Positions 45,343 to 53,318 of a stretch of DNA of 64,000 nucleotides are shown here, one piece after another (position 1 is the first letter of the stretch; each line of letters begins with the position of its first letter). The position numbers and the translations under genes were made by a program. Location: positions 1-64,000 of the forward strand of contig JACQFI010000083.1 in NCBI GenBank assembly GCA_016200135.1, in the 5' to 3' direction. The notes below the pieces were generated by a model that ran no database searches, was not told the origin of the DNA, and saw only the letters and a list, made by a program, of their open reading frames with translations. Origin of the DNA: Planctomycetota bacterium. GTDB taxonomy: Bacteria > Planctomycetota > SZUA-567 > H5-PLA8.

Positions 45343-46431
45343 TTAATACACCCCTTCCACGATGTTCTTTTCCATCGCCCCAAACGGCCGCACTTCGGCC
45401 ACGCCGTCCCACGCGTACGGCTCGCGCGGTTCGCGGCGGATGGCTTCGTCGCGTTCCAGGAAGCGTGGCATGAAGAATTCTTTGGTCAGCGTGGTCAGTT
45501 CCACACGGCCCCATTCGCCGTAGCCCACCACTTTCTCAGTCTGTTTCGGATCGACGATGCGCAGCACCGCACGCGGCTGCGGCGCGTAGTACGTGATCGA
45601 AAAGTTGTCCTGCGGCCGCAGCGGCACGCTCGCCGCGAGGCCCATCAGCGTGTTGCCATAGGTCGGATAGAAGCCAATCTTACCTTCGAGCACTTCCTCC
45701 ACGATAAAGCGCACGTATTGCGGCGCCATGGTCGTCCCGCCGCAGAAGACGCCGCGGATGCCCGCCTGATACAAGTCGATCTTCTCGGCGAGGGCTTCCA
45801 GCAGTTTTGGCGTCGTAAAGAGCCCGCTGACCTTGCGGTTTTTGAGGATCGTCACAGCCTGATCGACGACGTGCTCCATGTACGCCTTCGCCTGCTCGAA
45901 CTGTTTGTTGGTGATGACTTTCTTCACCCAGCGCGGATCAAGGTCGATGAAGTAGCACGAGCTTCCGCGCACGTTCGCGAGGTGTTCGATGGCCAGGCGC
46001 AGGCGCCGTGGGCCGGTCGGGCCCATCATCAGCCAGTAATGATTGCGCGGGAAGTGCGCGTCGTTGATCTTCTCGCTGAACTCCGAGTAATCGGTCTTGT
46101 AGTCGTCCCAGCCGATGCGCTGCTTGGGCATGCCGGTCGTGCCGCCGGTCTCGAAGATGTTGAACGGCCGCCCTTTGAAGGCTTGCGGCGCCCAGACTTC
46201 CGGCTGCAGGTCGCGCAGCCATTCGTCCTGGAAGTGCGGGAAGTGCATCAGGTCCTCGAAGCGCTTCACGTCCTTCGCGGGATCCCAGCCGGCTTTCTCC
46301 TTCCAGTCGAGCCAGAACGGGCTGCCGGATTCGTCCGAGAAATGCCAGCGGACGATCGTGCGCACGTGGTCGTCGAGGCTGGCCTTGGCGGCGGCGATTG
46401 CGGCATCGGGAACGATCATCGTCTTGGTCAT
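45343..46431 (-). CDS. LuxE/EhpF-like acid-activating (adenylate-forming) enzyme
   Basis: 362 residues, shorter than PaaK and close to LuxE and EhpF. The ATP loop FETGGTTGMPKQRIGWDDY is at about 92. Further motifs: YYAPQPRAVLRIVD, GYGEWGRVELTTLTKEFFMPR and ERDEAIRREPREPYAWDG. It should form an acyl-adenylate and transfer the acyl group to a thiol for the reductase encoded next. Overlaps the symporter gene by four bases (ATGA). Substrate unknown; a benzoic-type or similar acid is my guess from the operon. Confidence 0.75.
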   Translation of the reverse strand: MTKTMIVPDAAIAAAKASLDDHVRTIVRWHFSDESGSPFWLDWKEKAGWDPAKDVKRFEDLMHFPHFQDEWLRDLQPEVWAPQAFKGRPFNIFETGGTTGMPKQRIGWDDYKTDYSEFSEKINDAHFPRNHYWLMMGPTGPRRLRLAIEHLANVRGSSCYFIDLDPRWVKKVITNKQFEQAKAYMEHVVDQAVTILKNRKVSGLFTTPKLLEALAEKIDLYQAGIRGVFCGGTTMAPQYVRFIVEEVLEGKIGFYPTYGNTLMGLAASVPLRPQDNFSITYYAPQPRAVLRIVDPKQTEKVVGYGEWGRVELTTLTKEFFMPRFLERDEAIRREPREPYAWDGVAEVRPFGAMEKNIVEGVY

Positions 46432-48152
46432 CCGGCCTTCACTCCACTAGGGGCCTCGGCAGGCACGGCCTGCGCGGCGGAAAGGGTAACTTGCAAGCCC
46501 GAATCCATTGCGGGCGGAAAGTATTTATCGATGGTCGCCTGCGATGGCGGCTTTGTCAGCAGCGATGCGACGGTCACGCAGAAGGCCGAACCGAAGACCA
46601 TGGGCACCACAGGCATGAATCCGTACACGCTGAGTTTCCCCGCGGGCGAAAGGAAGAGCAGACGGACCGCCTCCCTGCCTTCGCCAAGCGCCCAGAAGAC
46701 CACACCCTTCCCCGGCTGCCAACCCGCCGAACCGGGACCATAGCGGTTCTCTAAGAACGCCACGCCGGCGACGGCCGCGCCGACGAAGAGCGTGGCCGCG
46801 AGCGCGCCGTATTTCGTGCTGCGTTTCCAGAAGAGCGCCGCCAGCATGGTCGGCGCCAGCGCTGCGAATCCGGAGAACGCATAGGTGATGGCGAGATCGA
46901 AGATGCCCGCGGGCTTGTAGATCGCGATCGCATAGGCGACCGCGTTGACCAGCAGGATGAAAGCGCGGCCGACGAAGACGGTGCCCTTCTCGCCGAACTT
47001 CTTCGTGCCGCCGTAGTAGTCGAAGACGTCCTTCGTGAACATGGTGCTGAGCGCCAGGATCTGGTGGCAGTCCGAACCCATCACCGCCGACATGATCCCC
47101 GCGCCAAGAATGCCCGCCAGCCACACCGGCGCGTGATGGGAGAGCATATCCATGAGCACACGTCCGGAGTCCCGCGCAGGATCGGCGTAGTGAATACTGA
47201 GGTCGGCGGACGCGATCGCGCCCAGGAAGACACACGGCAGCCAGAGCGCCATAATCGCGAGCGGGTACGCGACCACGGTCTTCTTGTAGGCCGTCACGTT
47301 CTTGGCCGTGAAGCACATGATCGCCATGTGCGGGAACATGATCGAAGAGAGCGGAATGAAGGTGTAGCTCCAGAAGACCGCCAGCGGCATCTTTTCCCGG
47401 GTAAGCAGCGTCGAATGGGCGTCCGCCATCTTTTCGACGACCGCGGAGAAGCCGCCCTCCAGATTCCCCCCGATCACCGCGCAGGCAATCGCGCCAAAGC
47501 ACAGGAAAAGGATGGTCTGGAAGACGTTCACCAGCACCGCGCCACGCATCCCGCCGAAGAAGACGTTGCCGATCACCACCAATGCAACAATCGCGGCGCC
47601 GACCTCGTAAGAGATGTAGTGCTGCGCCTCCATCACGACCGTGCCATCTGCGTGGACGACCTTCTCCATGACCGGCAAATGGTCCGGCCCCATAACGACG
47701 CTCAGTGCGGAGAGGATCTCGCCGCCGCCGATCACGCTGATGATGATGTAGGGCACCAGCATCGCCGCGCTGAGCGCGAAGATAACCGTCCCGATCTCCG
47801 AGCACTCCCAGCGGCTGCGGAAGAATTGCACCTGCGTCATGTGCCCGAAGCGCTTCCCGTGCGCCCACAGACGCGTACCGATGAAGAAGAGCGTAAGCGG
47901 GATCACCAGCGCCGAAGACGAGGCCATCAGCCCGAAGACCCCGATGCCCTCGTTGTACGCCTTCCCGGAACTGCCCAGGATGGCGAACGCGGTCATGTTG
48001 GTCGCGAAGAGGCTCAGGAAGAAGACGACGCCGCCCACCGAGCGGCTCGCCAGAAAGAAGTCCTCGCCCGTCGAACGGCCCTTGCGGAACGCGAAGATGC
48101 CGATGTACAGGACCACCGCCAGATAGATGAAGATGACGATGATCGGAATCAT
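46428..48152 (-). CDS. Sodium:solute symporter (SSS family)
   Basis: 574 residues, about 13 TM helices. The SSS marks are GEDFFLASRSVGGVVFFLSL and SLFATNMTAFAILGSSG near the start, and GSDCHQILALSTMFTKDVFD in the middle. It imports a small solute with Na+; the family takes sugars, carboxylates or amino acids. It is one base away from a DUF3311 gene, its usual small partner. Given the acid-activating enzyme overlapping downstream, a carboxylate is a reasonable substrate. Confidence 0.93.
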   Translation of the reverse strand: MIPIIVIFIYLAVVLYIGIFAFRKGRSTGEDFFLASRSVGGVVFFLSLFATNMTAFAILGSSGKAYNEGIGVFGLMASSSALVIPLTLFFIGTRLWAHGKRFGHMTQVQFFRSRWECSEIGTVIFALSAAMLVPYIIISVIGGGEILSALSVVMGPDHLPVMEKVVHADGTVVMEAQHYISYEVGAAIVALVVIGNVFFGGMRGAVLVNVFQTILFLCFGAIACAVIGGNLEGGFSAVVEKMADAHSTLLTREKMPLAVFWSYTFIPLSSIMFPHMAIMCFTAKNVTAYKKTVVAYPLAIMALWLPCVFLGAIASADLSIHYADPARDSGRVLMDMLSHHAPVWLAGILGAGIMSAVMGSDCHQILALSTMFTKDVFDYYGGTKKFGEKGTVFVGRAFILLVNAVAYAIAIYKPAGIFDLAITYAFSGFAALAPTMLAALFWKRSTKYGALAATLFVGAAVAGVAFLENRYGPGSAGWQPGKGVVFWALGEGREAVRLLFLSPAGKLSVYGFMPVVPMVFGSAFCVTVASLLTKPPSQATIDKYFPPAMDSGLQVTLSAAQAVPAEAPSGVKAG

Positions 48153-48153
48153 G

Positions 48154-48390
48154 CTAATGCGCCCCTTGTCCGGTATCCGGATTCAGGGGCTCCACTCGTT
48201 CCAGTTCCACGGGCCAGACCGTCTTGACCAGGAAGGCCAGCAGCAACGAGGCCACGCCGCAATACGCCGCGTGATACGCAAGGCCGACGGGAAGGAACCC
48301 GAAGACGAGCGGATGGGTTTCCTTCCAGTTCCAGTAGTCCTGGTGCGCCACGTACGTGGCGACGATCAGGAACGCGGAAAACCACTTCAT
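48154..48390 (-). CDS. DUF3311-type small membrane protein
   Basis: 78 residues, two TM helices (about 1-17 and 31-62) and a short polar tail. Small proteins of this form are often encoded next to SSS symporters, as here, and are thought to be accessory subunits. One base before the symporter gene and nine after the giant propeller gene. Confidence 0.75.
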   Translation of the reverse strand: MKWFSAFLIVATYVAHQDYWNWKETHPLVFGFLPVGLAYHAAYCGVASLLLAFLVKTVWPVELERVEPLNPDTGQGAH

Positions 48391-48399
48391 GGCCGTCTC

Positions 48400-51300
48400 C
48401 TAGCCGCGCGCCGCGGACTTCCAGGCGAATCCCGCCAGAATCAAGGCGGCAAGAGCCATCAAGGGCATGAAAGCTGTGGTCCCGGATGGTTCCGGTGCCT
48501 CGCCCGCCGCCGCGCGTTGCGTATCGTGCTTGGCCGGGATCTCCCCGCCCTTCTTATCGCCGTCGTCTTTCTTGGCGGGGGCGTCCGCGCCGCCCTTCGG
48601 CGCTGCCGCGCCGGCCTGAATCGCGTACAGGCGGTTCTCGAGTTCCACGTACATCACGCCGTTGGAGACCACCGGCGTCGAGCGGACTTTCGCGGGGAAC
48701 TTGATCTTCTTCGGCTCGTTGGCCTCCTTCTGCGCTTTGAAGACCAGCAACTCGCCCGCCTCGTTGCCTACAAAGACCTTGCCGTCCACGGCGAACGTGC
48801 CGCCCCAGATCAGCGTCCGGCAGTTGTAGTTCCAGCATTCCTTTCCGGTGTCGGCGTCCACGCAGTGGACGTTACCCGAGTGGTCGGAGATGAAGACCAG
48901 CCCGTTGTACAGCGAGGCGGTGGAGATCGTGCGCATCATCCCCTTCTCGCCTTCGCCCGGCACCTTCACGCCGTCGAAGGACCAGACCTTGCCGCTTTGC
49001 GTGACGTCCCCTTTCTTCGTCGCGTCGATGCAATGAAGCATCCCCAGGCCCGTGCCGTGCTCGGGGTCCTGTCCCACCGCGATGTAAATACGATTCTTAT
49101 AGAAGACAGGCGTGGCGATGATCTCGCTGGGGCCTTCGCGCGTCGGATAGCCGCGCTTGCGGCCGTCGGGCAGAAACTTCCGCTCCTTTGGGTTGCAGTC
49201 GTACCACCACACCTTCTTGAGCAGCATCTCGTCGCCTTCCTTCACCGGCGTCGGGTCGAAGGCGTAGACCACGCCGTTGCCCGCGCCGAAGACGAGCTGC
49301 GGTTTGCCGTTGACCGTGATGAGCGTCGGCGAGGACCACTGCCCGTGGAAGATGCTTGTCCCCACTTTGGCGTCGTCTTTGGCGACCAGTTTGCCCGTCT
49401 TCCGGTCCACGGCGATCAGGCAGGGCGCGTTGGGCGACGGGATGTTGCGGTGCGTCCAGTCCTGGCCGTTCGAAGTCCCGGTGTAAACCAGATCGCCGAG
49501 CACGATCACGCTGCAGCTCGACGCGTTGTGCGGATAGACGCCGAGCTCTTCCTTCATGTCGTAGATCCAGACGATGTCGGCGTCGAGCGGTCCCGGCTTG
49601 ACCGGCGGGCTCCCCGGACCGGCGAAGTACTGGCCCTCGTCGGTGAACGGTCCCTCGTTCTTGCCTTCGGTCATGCCCTTCGTCGTCAGGCAGACCAGTT
49701 CGCAGCGGTTGGTCACGACGTACACGCGGTCGTCCACCACGGTGGGCGACGAACAGATGCCCAGTTCTTCCCAGTCGTTGGCCTTGCCCGACGCGAGCTT
49801 GGGGCAGACGAGCTGCCACAGGAACTTGCCCGTCGCTTCGTCGAAGCACATCATCACGCCGCGGTCGCCCACGTACTTCGGATCGCGCTGGCCCTTGTTG
49901 TTCGTGCCGACGTAAATCTTCCCATTGGCGATAGTCTGGTTGCCGTAGCTCTGCGAACCCAGGTCCACGGCCCACTTGATGTTCTTCATCGTCGCCGGGT
50001 CGATCTCGTTAACGGTGCCTTCCTTCTTCTTGCCCGGATCGAAGTCGTCTGTGATGTTCTTCTCGTCGCTGGCCATGTTGCGGTCGCTGCGCCCGCCCCA
50101 CTGGTTCCAGTCGCCCACGCGCGGCTCCTGCTTCGTCTCGACGGCCGCGGGGTTGGGCGTGGCGGGGTTCACGGGCGTCTCGGCCGTCTGCGGGCCGTCG
50201 GGCGCCTTGACGGCGGCGATCTTGGTCGCCTGTGAGGCGCGTTCCTTCGGGTCGTTGGCCGTGACCGCAAGGTTGTCGATGTACACAGCCTTGTCCGCAG
50301 GGTTGAAGCCGAAGAGGCCCGGCGATCCGTTCGCATGCCCGTTCTTGTGCGCGAGCGCCAGGGTCCAGGCTTCGGGTTCGGGCTTACCCCGCTCCCAGGC
50401 TTTCGCCTGCACCCACGAGACGCCGTCCGGCAGATGTTCCACGCGGGTCTTCAGGCGGTACCATTTGCCCGACTCCCACGCGAACGGCACGGCCTCGCGC
50501 AGGCGCTCCAGGTTCGAGTTGATCTCGAGCTCCTGCGAGTTGCCTTTCAGGATGATGCAGTAGCGCTGGTTGATCAGCCCCACCTCGCTCATTTTCTGTT
50601 TGTCGCCGTCGCTCATGACGTCGGCCGCGACTGTGTAGTCCGACTTGTCGGGATGCCCGAAGAAGACAAACGAACGCTGAAAGCGCATGTTCGCGTCGAC
50701 GATCTTCGCCAGCACCTTGCTCCCGCCGACCTCGCGCACGTCCCATTTGAAGCGCGCGCCCAGCCACGGCAGCGGCGGGTACGCGAAGGGCACGCCCGGA
50801 TCGTGGAAGAGCGGCGCCTTGTCGTCGTCGGTGGCGCTGTGGAGTTTGAAGCCCTCGAAATCCTCCTTCACCGGCAGCTCCGCTACCGCGCGGCCGCGGA
50901 TGTAGCCGTCGACGCCGTCCACCGTGCACTTGTACATTCCGGCGCTCGGCTCGTTGCTCGACCCGCCGGTGATGGTCATGCCGTCTTCGGAGAAGGTCGC
51001 GTTCAGCGTCGCTTGCACTTTCGCGTAGGTTGGCACGAAGCGCTCCCACTTGGTGCCTTTGGTCTCGCCGATCAGGAAGCCGTTGGCATCCACTTCCCGC
51101 AGCGTGATAGGGAAGCTCAGGCCCGGCCGCAGCAGGACTTCGTTGGGCACGACCACGATCTGCTTCTTCGGCCCCGGCGCGGGGTCTTTTTCGATCGGCA
51201 ACGGCGCCGGAACGCCCGCGTTGTCGCCGGCCTTGCCGAAGCAGTAGAATTTCTCCGTCGTGTGCAGGTACACCTTGCCGTTCCATGCCACGGGCGCGCT

Positions 51301-52617
51301 CAGGCACTCGCCTTCCACTTCCACCTTCGAGAGTTCTTCCACGCCCGCGTCGGTCGGATTCAAAATATAGAAGAGGCCGTCCTTAAGCGGCACGTAAAGC
51401 CGGCCGTCGGCGGCCAAGAGCGAAGCGTGTTCCTGTTTGTTGGCGAGCTTCTTCTGCCAGAGCACCTTGCCCGCGTCGGGATCAATGCAGACCAGTTCGC
51501 CGTTCTCGGTGGTCTGGTAGATGCGGTTTCCAAGCAAGATGGGCGAGCTGCTGAACGAGACCAGATCGTCGATGCGCCAGGCTTCGCTGCTCTTGTTCAG
51601 CAGCACGGGGCCGGGTTCCCCCGCGGGTGGTTCCGCGCCGATCTTGACGGCCGTCATGCGGCCGTGGGTGGGCGCGTCCAGGTTCTCGAGGCCCTGGATC
51701 GCGATGACCTTATCCTTATAGAGGATCACCGACGTGTTGATGCCGCTCTGGCTGATGGGATAGCGCCACAGCGGTTCCCCGTTGCGAACGTTGAAGCAGG
51801 CGACGTCGCCGCAACCGGTCGTCACGTAGGCCACGCGCTTGCCGTTCTGCCAGGCCAGCACCGGCAGGCAGAACGAGTTGTCGTGCGGCTGCACGGCCGC
51901 GGGAGGAACCTTGGGGTTCTTGGACGGAATTAGGCTCGGAGTGCATGACCAGACGAGGCGACCCGACTTCTTTTCGAAGCCGTAGTAGCGGTCGCAGGCG
52001 GGTCCCTGAGCGCCCCAGTTGGTGGTGATGTAGTGCATGATCACGAACTCTCCGTCGACGATCGGGCTGCCGACGCGGCCATTGGGGAAAGTCATCTGGC
52101 CCAGTTCTTCCATCATGGAATGATGCCAGACTTCTTTTCCATCGGGCGTATAGCAGGCGAAGATGCCGGCCGCGCCCATGGCGTAAATGTTGCCCGTCTC
52201 GGGATCGATAGCCGGGCTGCCGATGGAATAGCGGTTGTAGATGATGTCGCTCAGGAAGTCCTCGAAGACCGCGGCCCAGATGCGTTTGCCGGTCTCCGGG
52301 TCCAGGCAGACCAACTCCTCACGCAGTTCCTCACCTTCGCCCTCGTAGGCCATCGTGTACAGCTTGCCGTTGGCGATCACCGGCGAACCACGGCCAGGCA
52401 GCGGGATGGTCCAGAGGTCGTTCTCGCCCTTAAGCGCCCACTTGGCCGGCAGACCGGTCTCGAGCGAACAGCCGTTCTGCTGGGGGCCGCGCAAGGTCAG
52501 CCAGCCCTTCACTGGGGCGGGAGGCGCCTCTTTCGGAGCCTCTTCCGCGCGCACCATCCAGGAAATCATTCCGCAGAATAACACGGCCGAGAAGAGGGCT
52601 CGGGTATGGAGATTCAT
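48400..52617 (-). CDS. Giant secreted protein with two PQQ-like propellers around a jelly-roll domain and a PEP-CTERM-like tail
   Basis: About 1405 residues from ATG 52617, behind AAGGGAG. A signal peptide (ALFSAVLFCGMISWMVRA) ends near residue 24. Propeller one (about 35-480) has repeats such as VCLDPETGKRIWA and VCIDPDAGKVLWQK. A middle domain (about 600-830) with FEGFKLHSATDD and VYIDNLAVTAND looks like a concanavalin-type (LamG or DUF1080-like) fold. Propeller two (about 870-1340) has MCFDEATGKFLWQL and HCVDADTGKECWNY. The C-terminus is APEPSGTTAF, a hydrophobic helix (MPLMALAALILAGFAW) and basic KSAARG: a PEP-CTERM-like sorting signal or simple anchor. First gene of the long operon, divergent from marR. 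Confidence 0.88.
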   Translation of the reverse strand: MNLHTRALFSAVLFCGMISWMVRAEEAPKEAPPAPVKGWLTLRGPQQNGCSLETGLPAKWALKGENDLWTIPLPGRGSPVIANGKLYTMAYEGEGEELREELVCLDPETGKRIWAAVFEDFLSDIIYNRYSIGSPAIDPETGNIYAMGAAGIFACYTPDGKEVWHHSMMEELGQMTFPNGRVGSPIVDGEFVIMHYITTNWGAQGPACDRYYGFEKKSGRLVWSCTPSLIPSKNPKVPPAAVQPHDNSFCLPVLAWQNGKRVAYVTTGCGDVACFNVRNGEPLWRYPISQSGINTSVILYKDKVIAIQGLENLDAPTHGRMTAVKIGAEPPAGEPGPVLLNKSSEAWRIDDLVSFSSSPILLGNRIYQTTENGELVCIDPDAGKVLWQKKLANKQEHASLLAADGRLYVPLKDGLFYILNPTDAGVEELSKVEVEGECLSAPVAWNGKVYLHTTEKFYCFGKAGDNAGVPAPLPIEKDPAPGPKKQIVVVPNEVLLRPGLSFPITLREVDANGFLIGETKGTKWERFVPTYAKVQATLNATFSEDGMTITGGSSNEPSAGMYKCTVDGVDGYIRGRAVAELPVKEDFEGFKLHSATDDDKAPLFHDPGVPFAYPPLPWLGARFKWDVREVGGSKVLAKIVDANMRFQRSFVFFGHPDKSDYTVAADVMSDGDKQKMSEVGLINQRYCIILKGNSQELEINSNLERLREAVPFAWESGKWYRLKTRVEHLPDGVSWVQAKAWERGKPEPEAWTLALAHKNGHANGSPGLFGFNPADKAVYIDNLAVTANDPKERASQATKIAAVKAPDGPQTAETPVNPATPNPAAVETKQEPRVGDWNQWGGRSDRNMASDEKNITDDFDPGKKKEGTVNEIDPATMKNIKWAVDLGSQSYGNQTIANGKIYVGTNNKGQRDPKYVGDRGVMMCFDEATGKFLWQLVCPKLASGKANDWEELGICSSPTVVDDRVYVVTNRCELVCLTTKGMTEGKNEGPFTDEGQYFAGPGSPPVKPGPLDADIVWIYDMKEELGVYPHNASSCSVIVLGDLVYTGTSNGQDWTHRNIPSPNAPCLIAVDRKTGKLVAKDDAKVGTSIFHGQWSSPTLITVNGKPQLVFGAGNGVVYAFDPTPVKEGDEMLLKKVWWYDCNPKERKFLPDGRKRGYPTREGPSEIIATPVFYKNRIYIAVGQDPEHGTGLGMLHCIDATKKGDVTQSGKVWSFDGVKVPGEGEKGMMRTISTASLYNGLVFISDHSGNVHCVDADTGKECWNYNCRTLIWGGTFAVDGKVFVGNEAGELLVFKAQKEANEPKKIKFPAKVRSTPVVSNGVMYVELENRLYAIQAGAAAPKGGADAPAKKDDGDKKGGEIPAKHDTQRAAAGEAPEPSGTTAFMPLMALAALILAGFAWKSAARG

Positions 52618-52701
52618 CGTGGGCTCCCTTGAACGCGCCAAACCACTGGCAGAAACACTCTAAGACGTGTAAACCCCTTGAGTTCCGAACAGCGGGGGTA
52701 A

Positions 52702-52721
52702 ATCATACTTGTACGTATGAT
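52702..52721. promoter_or_regulatory. Palindromic operator ATCATAC-N6-GTATGAT
   Basis: Perfect inverted repeat with 7-bp arms (52702-52708 and 52715-52721). It lies in the divergent region between the MarR gene (start 52754) and the giant operon (start 52617). Size and place fit a MarR dimer site. It overlaps the -35 region of the putative marR promoter. Confidence 0.65.
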
Positions 52722-52739
52722 CTAGCCGTGCGGTATACA
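52709..52739 (+). promoter_or_regulatory. Candidate marR promoter
   Basis: TTGTAC (52709-52714) and TATACA (52734-52739) with a 19-base spacer, slightly long. The palindrome covers the -35 box, so binding would block it. AGGAAAG follows as Shine-Dalgarno. No clear promoter for the divergent operon was found between 52618 and 52700. Confidence 0.4.
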
Positions 52740-52753
52740 CCAGGAAAGTTGGG

Positions 52754-53281
52754 ATGGCAACGAAAAACTCCCCGCGACCTGCTCTCGACGATCCAAGCCG
52801 GCGGCGTTTGCCGCCGCTTCTGCGCCGGACTTGGTACAGCCTCAACCAGGCGTTCCGGCGGCGGATCGCCTACAGCGGCCTGACGCCGGATCAGTTCACG
52901 ATCCTGCGCACACTCAAGGAACACGAGCCCGCGGGCCTGACGCAATTCGAACTCGCCGAGACGCTCTCGAGCGACCCCAACACGATCTCCTCGCTGCTCA
53001 AACGCATGAACCAATCGGGGCTGGTGGACCGCAAGCGCCACGAATCCGACCGGCGAGCCCTGCAGGTTCGGATCACCACCGAGGGCCTGAAGATCTTCGA
53101 GGAACTCCGCAACATCGCGCTCGATCTTCAGGCGGAGATTTACGCCTCCATCCCGGAGGACCGCCGCGAACCGTTCCTGGCGGACCTGGAAGCGCTCGCC
53201 GATGCCGCCGCGGTGCTTGCCAAGCAGAAGCCGCCCGGCGAAGCCAAAAAAGAGAAGCCCGCCAAGAAGCAGCGGGCTTGA
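52754..53281 (+). CDS. MarR-family transcriptional regulator
   Basis: 175 residues. The winged-helix core is clear: FTILRTLKEHEPAGLTQFEL, then the recognition helix region SSDPNTISSLLKRMNQSGLV and the wing RKRHESDRRALQVRITTEG. The C-terminus is Lys-rich (KKEKPAKKQRA). MarR proteins are dimers that bind palindromes and are released by phenolic or other aromatic ligands. It diverges from the long operon, with a palindrome in between, and so is the natural candidate repressor of that operon. Aromatic ligands would fit the operon's predicted chemistry. Confidence 0.93.
   Translation: MATKNSPRPALDDPSRRRLPPLLRRTWYSLNQAFRRRIAYSGLTPDQFTILRTLKEHEPAGLTQFELAETLSSDPNTISSLLKRMNQSGLVDRKRHESDRRALQVRITTEGLKIFEELRNIALDLQAEIYASIPEDRREPFLADLEALADAAAVLAKQKPPGEAKKEKPAKKQRA
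53243..53279 (-). terminator. Intrinsic terminator for the minus-strand propeller gene
   Basis: The 8-bp stem AAGCCCGC/GCGGGCTT (53255-53262 and 53272-53279) is followed on the minus strand by TCTCTTTTTTGG. It lies inside the 3' end of marR and would stop transcripts from the gene ending at 53319. Confidence 0.65.
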
Positions 53282-53318
53282 TCCACTATTTGAACCGTTT
53301 CGGACAGGCCGTGCGCGT

